Assembly (NCBI GenBank): GCA_030637945.1
Contig: DAOWFN010000110.1
Span: 1 to 8,336, forward strand
Direction of reading: 5' to 3'
DNA from: Gammaproteobacteria bacterium
GTDB taxonomy: Bacteria > Pseudomonadota > Gammaproteobacteria > SZUA-229
DNA length: 8,336 nt
Below the pieces are notes generated by a model, which worked only from the letters and a program-made list of their open reading frames with translations, was not told the origin of the DNA and ran no database searches. Below, one piece after another: positions 1 to 6,390 of this stretch. The first letter of the stretch is position 1. Each line of letters starts with the position of its first letter. Both the position numbers and the translations under genes were made by a program.

Positions 1-945
1 ATCAGACACTGTTATCGTACCCGCCACATCCAGCCAACCGGCACCCGCCAACCAGCCAGGCAAAACCACCGTGCCCTGATATCTTCTGGGAATAACATAA
101 CAACCGCTACTGCGGTACAGACAATTAAACGCACTACCTTCTTCCGTTAACTGATCAATGTAATTCCAGGATAATTCAACATCTGAAAAATATTTTACAT
201 CTAAAGGGCAGTCATCATCGCCACCATTATGTTTCCAATGATCAGTTTCTATAGAGAAAGTCTGCTCACGAACAAAACCCTGAAAGTGCAGATGATTAAC
301 TGAAGCGCCTGCCGCCAGGCTATTAAAACCAATACCAAAACCAGGAAATATTTTCGCCGTCTCTTCTACCAGAGAAAACATATAGTGATGCGTCACCTGC
401 GTTAATAATTGCGGGCTGTTTTTTTCCGGCGATACAACGATCAGCAGATGATAATCAGAGAATGGGAATTTGTTAAACAGGACACGTAACTTTATATCTC
501 TATACTGACCTTCCCATAGGATTTCTGGTTTTAAAAATGGTTTATTAAAATGAAACCTGGTTTCATCGTAAGGCTGTTTAATTGAATTTAAAATTTGTGA
601 TGAAGCGCGTGCAGGGCGTAATTGGCGCATCGAGTTACAAACCACTTGCCATTCGCCAATCGATTTATATTGCCAGACAGGAATATCCTCTAACTCGAGG
701 TCGAGCAGTTGCTCGAAGACATCACTATCATCCTGTGTTGCATCGAGTTTTTCGGCAGAATATTTTTCTTTTAATATTTTATAAGTGCTTTTTAAATCAT
801 CTGCCAGTTCATTTTTCAGGAACACATCCTGCTGACTATTTGCCAATACCAGAATAAATGCGCCCAGCTCATCATCAGACAGCATGTTTTTTAGCTTAGT
901 AACAAACAGGGTTTTAAATTGAGTTATATCTTTAGCAATGAACAT
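1..945 (-). CDS. HIT-superfamily nucleotidyltransferase, GDP-hexose phosphorylase/GalT-like (3' end outside window)
   Basis: An open frame of 315 codons runs from ATG 945 to the window edge without a stop, so the C-terminus is missing. The strongest motif is N-H218-L-H220-F-Q222 within a Gly/Ala-rich stretch (GASVNHLHFQGF). This is the HxHxQ active-site signature of the GalT/Ap4A-phosphorylase branch of the HIT superfamily, and it most resembles GDP-L-galactose/GDP-glucose phosphorylases (VTC2-like). In that family the second His forms a covalent nucleotidyl intermediate. Before it lies a beta-rich region (about residues 125-180, with FNKFPFSDYHLLIV) typical of the first HIT half. The N-terminal 90 residues are acidic and helical, with no recognisable domain. 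There is no signal peptide, so it is probably cytoplasmic. The start is supported by an in-frame stop upstream and the absence of other Met codons between, although no Shine-Dalgarno sequence is visible. The substrate is not deducible; the superfamily is fairly secure. Confidence 0.62.
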   Translation of the reverse strand, partial: MFIAKDITQFKTLFVTKLKNMLSDDELGAFILVLANSQQDVFLKNELADDLKSTYKILKEKYSAEKLDATQDDSDVFEQLLDLELEDIPVWQYKSIGEWQVVCNSMRQLRPARASSQILNSIKQPYDETRFHFNKPFLKPEILWEGQYRDIKLRVLFNKFPFSDYHLLIVVSPEKNSPQLLTQVTHHYMFSLVEETAKIFPGFGIGFNSLAAGASVNHLHFQGFVREQTFSIETDHWKHNGGDDDCPLDVKYFSDVELSWNYIDQLTEEGSAFNCLYRSSGCYVIPRRYQGTVVLPGWLAGAGWLDVAGTITVSD

Positions 946-951
946 AAATAA

Positions 952-957
952 ATTATA
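952..957 (-). promoter_or_regulatory. Perfect -10 hexamer 6 nt before the start codon of the HIT-like gene
   Basis: On the minus strand TATAAT ends six bases before ATG 945, which would place the transcription start at or next to the A of the start codon. No Shine-Dalgarno sequence exists in this AT-rich stretch, so a leaderless transcript is possible. No acceptable -35 hexamer is seen at 16-18 bp (that position falls in the hairpin repeat). The match may therefore be chance in AT-rich DNA. Confidence 0.25.
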
Positions 958-968
958 AAAAATATGAG

Positions 969-1061
969 CCTGTCATCCTGAACGATAGTGAAGGATCTTG
1001 AAGCGGTATATCTAATTAATCATGTGCCATAAGATCCTTCACTATCGTTCAGGATGACAGG
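969..1061. repeat. Perfect 31-bp inverted repeat, REP/MITE-like intergenic hairpin element
   Basis: The left arm 969-999 and right arm 1031-1061 are exact reverse complements over 31 bp, separated by a 31-nt AT-rich centre. The arms carry the 'GTCATCCTGAACG...GAAGGATCTT' type of motif that recurs at 6416-6538 in this window. No transposase or open frame lies inside. The element sits between parA and the downstream HIT-like gene on the same strand. In a read-through transcript it would fold into a long stem, which could act as a terminator or mRNA stabiliser, though no U-tract follows. Confidence 0.85.
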
Positions 1062-1083
1062 AAAATAGTTTGATCTTCTGCGA

Positions 1084-1722
1084 CTAGGGCATACTGCGTT
1101 TACTACGCAGCCATCTGGTTAACGGTTCCCAATCTTCCAGATCCTGATAAACCTGTGAAGGCGCCATTTCGAAAATACCGACACCACGTTCTTCAGCGCG
1201 GATATAATTTTGCGTATCTCGCAAGGTGGCAATATATGGCAACTTCATCGATTTTATAAAGTAATACAGATCAGAAAAGACAAGTGTGTTTTCTCGTACA
1301 CGGTTTGCGACCACGCCAATTTTTACTTCGTCACGCAGCACTCGACCATTTTTTTTCAATTCTTCCAGATACTTTGTTGCCGCACGCATATCAATAGGTG
1401 ATGGTAAAACCGGAAATATTACCGTCTCAACGTTACGCATCATCTGGGTTAGCTCTTTACCATGAACACGCGCCGGAGCATCCATGATGACGATGTCTGT
1501 ATCTCTGGCAACTCGCAGTGGTTCTTTATACGCGGCCACACCTTCTATATGCGGCCGCTGTTCATCACGCACGTCCAGCCACGCCAGGCTGGATTCTTGA
1601 GGATCGCAGTCCGCCAACACAACTTTTTCGCCCATTTCAGATGCGAAATAACTTGCCAGGTTGGTCGCTATCGTGCTTTTACCACAACCGCCTTTTGCAT
1701 TTAATACCAGAATCGTCCTCAT
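1084..1722 (-). CDS. Orphan ParA-family (MinD/ParA) P-loop ATPase
   Basis: The 212-residue protein is a complete small ParA-type deviant Walker ATPase. The Walker A motif KGGCGKST spans residues 10-17, with the signature Lys10 and the phosphate-binding Lys15. The A' motif is ADCDPQ with Asp40, and Walker B is IVIMDAP with Asp81. The rest (SPIDMRAA, ANRVRENTLVF, LRDTQNYI, ERGVGIFE) matches a short chromosomal ParA subfamily common in gammaproteobacteria. These proteins dimerise on ATP binding and position cargo on the nucleoid or pole. No helix-turn-helix extension is present and no parB or parS-like gene is adjacent, so the cargo is unknown and plasmid partition is unlikely. Start ATG 1722 has a purine-rich Shine-Dalgarno (GAGAGAGGG) four nt upstream. 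It is transcribed away from the sigma-54-controlled microprotein gene, sharing a 300-bp intergenic region with it. Confidence 0.88.
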   Translation of the reverse strand: MRTILVLNAKGGCGKSTIATNLASYFASEMGEKVVLADCDPQESSLAWLDVRDEQRPHIEGVAAYKEPLRVARDTDIVIMDAPARVHGKELTQMMRNVETVIFPVLPSPIDMRAATKYLEELKKNGRVLRDEVKIGVVANRVRENTLVFSDLYYFIKSMKLPYIATLRDTQNYIRAEERGVGIFEMAPSQVYQDLEDWEPLTRWLRSKRSMP

Positions 1723-1828
1723 ACGCCCTCTCTCGCTTAACCATGATGTATTTTTATTATTGGCAGATTGTATGCGAATGAAAAAATATTACACGTATTA
1801 TTTTAGAAAACCTTTCTAGCTTTAAAAA

Positions 1829-1866
1829 TGCACCAATATTTAGCATGAATGCACTAAAGCGATGCA
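1829..1866 (+). promoter_or_regulatory. Two NtrC-like enhancer sites upstream of a sigma-54 promoter
   Basis: Site 1 (1829-1845) reads TGCACCAATATTTAGCA and site 2 (1850-1866) reads TGCACTAAAGCGATGCA. The known NtrC consensus is TGCACC-N5-GGTGCA. Site 2 keeps both TGCA ends and 10 of the 12 fixed positions; site 1 has a perfect left half and a weaker right half. Their centres are 21 bp apart, two helical turns, so both face the same side. They lie at about -140 and -119 from the predicted start, close to the -140/-108 arrangement at E. coli glnAp2. Assignment to NtrC rests on motif resemblance alone. Confidence 0.55.
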
Positions 1867-1909
1867 TGTTTTCATTATTAAAAACAAAAAGACACCGATA
1901 AGAAAACTC

Positions 1910-1946
1910 TAAGCAATTGAAAAAAATACTATAAATCAATTTATTA
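1910..1946 (+). promoter_or_regulatory. Candidate IHF bending sites between enhancer and sigma-54 promoter
   Basis: AATCAATTTATTA at 1934-1946 matches every fixed position of the IHF consensus WATCAANNNNTTR. On the opposite strand, 1910-1922 matches the reverse consensus with one mismatch. Both lie between the NtrC-like sites and the -24 element, where IHF bends DNA in many sigma-54 promoters. The surrounding DNA is very AT-rich, so a chance match is possible, and the perfect site is rather close to the -24 box. Confidence 0.4.
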
Positions 1947-1951
1947 CATTC

Positions 1952-1967
1952 TGGCATATTACTTGCA
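1952..1967 (+). promoter_or_regulatory. Sigma-54 (RpoN) -24/-12 promoter
   Basis: TGGCATATTACTTGCA fits the RpoN consensus TGGCAC-R-N4-TTGCW, with one mismatch (T for the C at consensus position 6). The invariant GG and GC doublets are exactly correctly spaced. Transcription is predicted to start around 1977, giving a leader of about 45 nt before ATG 2023. Enhancer-like sites upstream and a real coding frame with a good ribosome site downstream make this more than a chance match. Confidence 0.75.
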
Positions 1968-2022
1968 CTTACTCATACCGAGCAGGAAAACAGACCTGTG
2001 AAACCATGCTTAGGAGAAAATA

Positions 2023-2163
2023 ATGCCGGTTCAAGAGAAACGCATAATAATCGCCCTGACCCTGTCTGCGATGCTTGTTATTTTCAATATCATTGCAGTA
2101 ACTCAAGGCGATGCCACGGATTACTACGGTCAAATAAAACAGTTTGTCAGCAGCTTGTTATAG
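2023..2163 (+). CDS. 46-residue single-pass membrane microprotein under sigma-54 control (unrecognised family)
   Basis: This short frame reads MPVQEKRIIIALTLSAMLVI, then FNIIAVTQGDATDYYGQIKQ, then FVSSLL and a TAG stop. A charged N-terminus (EKR) precedes a hydrophobic helix at about residues 8-26, suggesting an N-in, single-pass inner-membrane protein. A short polar segment and an amphipathic tail (YYGQIKQFVSSLL) follow. Cleavage as a signal peptide near residue 30 is an alternative. A strong Shine-Dalgarno (TAGGAG) lies 7 nt before the ATG. The gene is framed by a sigma-54 promoter with NtrC-like sites upstream and a strong terminator downstream, so it appears to be a monocistronic unit of about 250 nt. 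The family is not recognised. By context it may act in nitrogen stress, perhaps as a small regulator of a membrane complex; that role is inference. A longer overlapping frame on the same strand lacks this context. Confidence 0.7.
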   Translation: MPVQEKRIIIALTLSAMLVIFNIIAVTQGDATDYYGQIKQFVSSLL

Positions 2164-2204
2164 ATGCTGTAAATACCCTATATCAACACAACAGATCGCC
2201 ACAA

Positions 2205-2230
2205 AAAAAGCCTCGATATCGAGGCTTTTT
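2205..2230. terminator. Bidirectional rho-independent terminator between the microprotein gene and pntB
   Basis: The perfect palindrome GCCTCGATATCGAGGC (2210-2225) is flanked by an A-run on the left (2203-2209) and a T-run on the right (2226-2230). It therefore forms a GC-rich stem followed by a U-tract in both directions. It ends the plus-strand microprotein transcript (stop at 2163) and the minus-strand pnt operon (pntB stop at 2256). Confidence 0.92.
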
Positions 2231-2255
2231 AACATATCAAATAAAAAGGCTATCT

Positions 2256-3656
2256 CTACAGGGCCTTGATACCCGCGATCAATTCAGCGACGGCTTTTTG
2301 GCCATCACCGTATAACATCTGTGTATTATCCGCATAGAACAGGTGATTTTCGATACCGGAGAACCCAGCGCCTTTACCGCGTTTAATCACGATGACATTT
2401 TGCGCTTTATCTGCATCCAGAATCGGCATACCGTAGATAGGGCTATCAGGATTAGAACGGGCAACGGGGTTGACTACATCGTTAGCACCGATAACCAGCG
2501 CCACGTCTGCTGTTGGAAACTCAGGGTTAATCTCTTCCAGATCAAGAATGTTGTCATAATCCACACCCGCTTCAGCAAGCAGCACGTTCATGTGTCCCGG
2601 CATACGACCCGCCACGGGATGAATCGCATATTTCACATCGATACCACGTGCTTCGAGAAGATCGCCCATCTCTTTTAACTTGTGCTGCGCTTGAGCAACC
2701 GCCATACCGTAACCCGGTACGATAATCACTTTCTGACCATAGGCCATCATGATAGCGGCATCATTCGCCTGGATCTCTTTCATGCTGCCTTCGATATCTT
2801 CTTCTACAGCTGCACCACCATCACTGCCAAAACTACTGAACAGTACGTTTGAAATTGGACGATTCATCGCCTTAGCCATCAACTGCGTTAACAGCGTACC
2901 GGAAGAACCTACGACGGTACCGGCAATAATCATGGCTGCGTTGTTTAATACAAAACCTTCAAAGGCAACGGCTAAACCGGTTAAAGCATTGAATAATGAA
3001 ATGACGACTGGCATGTCTGCACCACCGATAGGCAGGGTCAGCATCACACCCAGAACGATGGCGAGTACAAAAAAGATGATGACATGATCAAAGCTAACAG
3101 GATGACCGGTAGCAACCAGGTAACCAAATACACAAGTTGCGACAAATAAAGCAATATTGATAACCTGGTGCAGCGGCAAGCGCAGTGTCTTTTTCATCAG
3201 GCCCTGCAGTTTGGCAAAAGCGATCGCCGAACCAGAAAATGAAATGGCACCGATAACCGCGCCTAGCACAGCTAACACCTGAATAGTCAGGCCATGACTC
3301 TCGGCACCGGCGGACAGCTTAACCAGCTCAACCGCTGCGATCGCTGCAGCCGCACCACCACCCATGCCGTTATACATCGCAATCATCTGCGGCATGTCGG
3401 TCATGGCAACACGTTTAGCTGAAATATAAGCGACAGTAGAACCAACAATAATCGCAACCAGCATTAACTGTAAGTTAATACTGCCAACATCCAGCGTAAT
3501 CTGTGGCGCACCAAATGTAGCTAGCGATGCAACAACCATTGCGATACCAGCCCAGACGATGCCGCGATGCGCAGTCACTGGTGAAGACATCTGCTTCAAA
3601 CCGATGATAAATACCGCTGCGGTAACGAAATATATTGCGTCAATAATTAAACTCAT
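2256..3656 (-). CDS. pntB: Proton-translocating NAD(P) transhydrogenase subunit beta
   Basis: PntB supplies most of the membrane channel (domain II) and the NADP(H)-binding domain III. Together with PntAA/PntAB it drives hydride transfer from NADH to NADP+ with inward proton flow. At 466 residues it is full length. Residues 1-265 form several hydrophobic helices. These contain D214 and N223, which align with E. coli beta Asp213 and Asn222 in the proton path. Domain III holds the nucleotide loop VPGYGMAVAQAQ (313-324), HPVAGRMPGHMNVLLAEAGV, GANDVVNP (390-397) and IKRGKGAGFSG (424-434), where K425/R426 probably hold the NADP 2'-phosphate. The residue aligned with E. coli proton-channel His91 is Asn96. 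The ATG overlaps the pntAB stop (TAATG), implying translational coupling, and a GGGGGAG ribosome site lies inside the pntAB end. It is last in the operon, before a strong terminator. Confidence 0.97.
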   Translation of the reverse strand: MSLIIDAIYFVTAAVFIIGLKQMSSPVTAHRGIVWAGIAMVVASLATFGAPQITLDVGSINLQLMLVAIIVGSTVAYISAKRVAMTDMPQMIAMYNGMGGGAAAAIAAVELVKLSAGAESHGLTIQVLAVLGAVIGAISFSGSAIAFAKLQGLMKKTLRLPLHQVINIALFVATCVFGYLVATGHPVSFDHVIIFFVLAIVLGVMLTLPIGGADMPVVISLFNALTGLAVAFEGFVLNNAAMIIAGTVVGSSGTLLTQLMAKAMNRPISNVLFSSFGSDGGAAVEEDIEGSMKEIQANDAAIMMAYGQKVIIVPGYGMAVAQAQHKLKEMGDLLEARGIDVKYAIHPVAGRMPGHMNVLLAEAGVDYDNILDLEEINPEFPTADVALVIGANDVVNPVARSNPDSPIYGMPILDADKAQNVIVIKRGKGAGFSGIENHLFYADNTQMLYGDGQKAVAELIAGIKAL

Positions 3657-3955
3657 TACTGCGCTCCCCCAACTTTCGGCTTGGTCTGGAACATCTCCAG
3701 CATACGGATCGTTGCCACATAACCGCCAACCGCATTACCTGCCGCCATCGCAACCGCAATAAAACCAATGGTTAATTCCAGCATACCTTCTGCATTACCC
3801 ATGACGATCATCGCGCCGACCAATACGATACCGTGCACGAAGTTGGAACCAGACATCAATGGTGTATGCAAAATTACCGGCACACGACTGATTACTTCGT
3901 AACCGGTAAAAGCGGATAACATAAAGATGTATAACGCGGGTAAACCTTCAATCAT
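3656..3955 (-). CDS. pntAB: NAD(P) transhydrogenase alpha subunit, membrane part (PntAB / alpha-2)
   Basis: This 99-residue protein is the separate C-terminal membrane piece of the alpha subunit. It occurs as its own gene in three-subunit enzymes such as those of Rhodospirillum rubrum and Thermus thermophilus, whereas E. coli PntA carries it fused. Three hydrophobic helices are visible (about residues 7-20, 39-56 and 59-82), and the family motif SRVPVILHTPLMSGSNFVHGI covers residues 23-43. His41 lies at the start of the second hydrophobic stretch and is the likely counterpart of the functional His in alpha-2 of Thermus, which complements the Asn at the usual PntB His position. It lies 27 bp downstream of pntAA and shares one base with pntB. 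The ribosome site AAAGAG is modest. Confidence 0.93.
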   Translation of the reverse strand: MIEGLPALYIFMLSAFTGYEVISRVPVILHTPLMSGSNFVHGIVLVGAMIVMGNAEGMLELTIGFIAVAMAAGNAVGGYVATIRMLEMFQTKPKVGGAQ

Positions 3956-3982
3956 GACTTTAACTCTTTAAATTTCACTTGC

Positions 3983-5101
3983 TTATTTCTTATAGTGCTC
4001 ATGCACGATTTCACCGTCACGGGTTAATACACAACCGGCGATGACATCATCATCAAAATCCAGTTCCAGATTTCCTTGTTCACTGATAAATGGCGACACC
4101 AGATTAAATAAATTTTTGGCGTACATCTCACTGGCATGAATCGGTAATTCGCCTGCAACGTTCAGTGGGCCGTGAATCGTTACACGATCTTTATATTCGA
4201 ACGTCTCACCCGGCTTGGTGAGCTCGCAGTTACCGCCGCCCTCTGATGCCAGATCCACGATCACTGAACCGGTTTTCATATCTGCAACCATCGCCTCAGA
4301 GATAATCTTCGGTGAAGGCCGACCTGGAATGGCTGCCGTACTGATGATGACATCGGCCATCGCAATATGTTTTGCCAGCACATCCTGCTGCTGTTGTTTT
4401 TCATCATCGCTCAACTCGCGTGCGTAACCGCCTTCGCCTTCAGCGCTCACGCCAGTATCGATAAACTTACCACCTAAAGATTCCACCTGTTCGCGCGTTG
4501 CACTGCGCACGTCATACGCCTCGACGATTGCACCCAGGCGTTTCGCGGTAGCGATCGCCTGTAGACCGGCTACACCGACACCGATGATTAATACTTTTGC
4601 AGGACGGATCGTACCCGCCGCCGTCGTTAACATCGGGAAAAATACCGACGCCAGCTGCGCGCCCATCAATACACCCATATAACCGGCGATCGATGCCTGT
4701 GAAGATAAAGCATCCATGGATTGGGCACGCGTGATGCGCGGCACCAGCTCCATCGCCAGCGAAGTGATTTTTTTATCACACATCAGCTTCATCATATCGG
4801 CGTTTTTACTGGGCACCATAAAACCAACGATGGTGCAGCCATCTTTCATCAGATTAAGCTCATCGAGTGTCGGTGGCATGACTTTAAAAATCAGATCAGC
4901 GTCTTTGTACAATGCGGCGACATCAGCTACCGATGCTACATCAGAAAAATCCTCATCTTTAAAATAGGATGACAGCGCAGCACCTTGCTGCATCGAAATA
5001 CTAACACCGGCGTTGACTAGTTTCTTTGCTACATCTGGCGCCAACGCAATGCGTCTTTCACCTGGTGCTATTTCATTTGGTATGACCAGCCTTGTTGGCA
5101 T
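3983..5101 (-). CDS. pntAA: NAD(P) transhydrogenase alpha subunit, NAD(H)-binding part (PntAA / alpha-1)
   Basis: This is domain I of transhydrogenase, a soluble peripheral subunit that binds NAD(H) at the cytoplasmic face and belongs to the alanine dehydrogenase/PNT fold. The N-terminal half (1-135) has IPNEIAPGERRIALAPD, typical of the family. The 'RQD loop' is intact: R122, Q127, D130 and S133, each offset by five from the catalytic residues Arg127, Gln132, Asp135 and Ser138 of R. rubrum. The dinucleotide fold carries GVGVAG (174-179) with the ribose-binding acid D197 in EAYDVRSATREQ. At 372 residues it ends after domain I, so the subunit is split rather than truncated. It is the first gene of pntAA-pntAB-pntB. 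The ribosome site GGGAG lies 7 nt before ATG 5101. Confidence 0.96.
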   Translation of the reverse strand: MPTRLVIPNEIAPGERRIALAPDVAKKLVNAGVSISMQQGAALSSYFKDEDFSDVASVADVAALYKDADLIFKVMPPTLDELNLMKDGCTIVGFMVPSKNADMMKLMCDKKITSLAMELVPRITRAQSMDALSSQASIAGYMGVLMGAQLASVFFPMLTTAAGTIRPAKVLIIGVGVAGLQAIATAKRLGAIVEAYDVRSATREQVESLGGKFIDTGVSAEGEGGYARELSDDEKQQQQDVLAKHIAMADVIISTAAIPGRPSPKIISEAMVADMKTGSVIVDLASEGGGNCELTKPGETFEYKDRVTIHGPLNVAGELPIHASEMYAKNLFNLVSPFISEQGNLELDFDDDVIAGCVLTRDGEIVHEHYKK

Positions 5102-5143
5102 GGGAACTCCCGGTACGTCTACTGAAAAAATAATGGGCGGTAT

Positions 5144-5172
5144 ATTACAGGATTCTTAATTACTATTGTTAA
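5144..5172 (-). promoter_or_regulatory. Candidate sigma-70 promoter of the pnt operon
   Basis: On the minus strand TTAACA (5172-5167) and TGTAAT (5149-5144) are separated by 17 bp. Each hexamer matches the sigma-70 consensus at five of six positions. The predicted start near 5137 gives a leader of roughly 36 nt before pntAA ATG 5101. It lies in the 134-bp gap shared with divergent hemH. No convincing hemH promoter was found on the other strand in this gap. Confidence 0.42.
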
Positions 5173-5235
5173 TTTACGCGCTCATATCACAAGATTTTGA
5201 CTGATTCAATAATGCGCCAAAGGACTTGAGCCGCA

Positions 5236-6390
5236 ATGCTAAATCTGTCAGTCTTCGCGAACAAACCACTACATCACAACAATAACGTGTCAGAAAAAAT
5301 CAGTCACCAGCATGGTGCACAGGAAAAACTGGGCATCCTGCTGGTTAATTTAGGCTCTCCGGAAGCTCCCACAGCCTCAGCCGTAAGAAAATATCTGGCA
5401 CAATTTTTAGCCGATCCACGCGTCATTGAAGCCAATCGTTTCATCTGGTGGTTCGCGCTGCATGGCGTTATTTTACGTATTCGCCCACCAAAAGCAGCAA
5501 AATCTTATAAAAAGGTCTGGACAGAAAATGGTTCACCATTAGTACATATCTCACGACTGCAGGCTCAGGCCATTCAAAAGAAGCTGGAAGACCGCTTTCG
5601 AGGACATGTGATTGCCGATTTGGCGATGACCTATGGCAAACCCTGCATTAAAAGCGGCCTTGAAAGCCTGCGAAAGGCTGGCGCACGCCGTTTGCTCATC
5701 CTGCCTTTATACCCGCAGTATTCAGCCACCACCACTGCCGCCGTGTTTGATCAGGTAACCAACGTATTACAAGGCTGGCGCTGGCTGCCAGATCTGCGCA
5801 TGATCAACCAGTACCATGACCACCCTAAATATATCGATGCCCTGGCAAACAGCATTAAACAACAGTGGCAAAACAACACCCGTGGCGAGTTATTATTGTT
5901 CTCCTTCCACGGCATTCCGCAACGTTACATTGATAATGGTGACCCTTACTTCTGTCATTGCCAGAAAACCGCACGCCTGGTCGCAGACAAACTAGCGCTG
6001 AATAACGACGAATGGAAAGTCGTATTCCAGTCACGTTTTGGACGCGAACCCTGGCTGGAACCCTATTGCAGCATCACATTGCAAGAACTGCCCTCGACTG
6101 GTACAAAAAGTGTTGATGTCATCTGTCCGGGCTTCGCCGCCGACTGCCTGGAAACACTGGAAGAGATTCAGATGGAAAACAAAGCATTATTTATCGAAGC
6201 CGGTGGTGAAACCTTCAATTACATCCCTTGCCTCAACGATGACCCGACACATATCGACGCGCTATGCGAGATTCTTACCGCACACATGTTCGGCTGGCCA
6301 GAGACCATGCCCAACTGGGATGCAGGTAAACTGGCAATAGAGGCAAAAAAATCGAGACAACGCGCATTGGACATGGGCGCTAAAAAGTGA
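5236..6390 (+). CDS. hemH: Ferrochelatase (protoporphyrin ferro-lyase)
   Basis: HemH inserts Fe2+ into protoporphyrin IX, the last step of protoheme synthesis by this route, at the cytoplasmic face of the membrane. The family blocks appear in order: GILLVNLGSPEAPT (33-46), KYLAQFLADPRVIE, RIRPPKAAKSYKKVW, PLYPQYSATTTAA, then SFHGIPQRY with catalytic His225, FQSRFGREPWLEPY, and CPGFAADCLETLEEI with metal-site Glu306. The 384-residue length is slightly above usual. The start at ATG 5236 adds about 30 residues, rich in His and Asn, ahead of the conserved core. AAAGGA lies 11 nt upstream of this ATG, while the in-frame GTG at 5287 has no ribosome site, so the longer form is preferred but not certain. 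It is transcribed divergently from pntAA. No heme- or iron-responsive operator was recognised. Confidence 0.96.
   Translation: MLNLSVFANKPLHHNNNVSEKISHQHGAQEKLGILLVNLGSPEAPTASAVRKYLAQFLADPRVIEANRFIWWFALHGVILRIRPPKAAKSYKKVWTENGSPLVHISRLQAQAIQKKLEDRFRGHVIADLAMTYGKPCIKSGLESLRKAGARRLLILPLYPQYSATTTAAVFDQVTNVLQGWRWLPDLRMINQYHDHPKYIDALANSIKQQWQNNTRGELLLFSFHGIPQRYIDNGDPYFCHCQKTARLVADKLALNNDEWKVVFQSRFGREPWLEPYCSITLQELPSTGTKSVDVICPGFAADCLETLEEIQMENKALFIEAGGETFNYIPCLNDDPTHIDALCEILTAHMFGWPETMPNWDAGKLAIEAKKSRQRALDMGAKK

Noticed and set aside
582..857. Plus-strand 91-codon frame opposite the HIT-like gene
   Set aside because: It lies wholly antisense to a gene with a recognisable active-site motif; its composition looks like an antisense shadow and it has no ribosome site.
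969..1061. Inverted repeat as an insertion sequence or CRISPR unit
   Set aside because: There is no transposase frame, only one arm pair and no regular spacers; it fits a REP/MITE-like element.
1757..1957. Minus-strand 66-codon frame between parA and the microprotein gene
   Set aside because: It covers the AT-rich regulatory region, including the sigma-54 and NtrC-like boxes; no Shine-Dalgarno and no recognisable sequence.
1998..2315. Plus-strand 105-codon frame overlapping the microprotein
   Set aside because: It is in a different frame, reads through the strong terminator and into the pntB end, and lacks a ribosome site; the 46-codon frame has TAGGAG before its ATG.
3983..5101. pntAA as a truncated E. 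coli-type pntA
   Set aside because: The missing membrane part is present as the next gene (3656-3955), the known three-subunit arrangement, so it is not a frameshift or decay.
5166..5213. Sigma-70 promoter for hemH
   Set aside because: TTGTTA and AATAAT occur, but no pair of hexamers has a 16-18 bp spacer, so no promoter is called.
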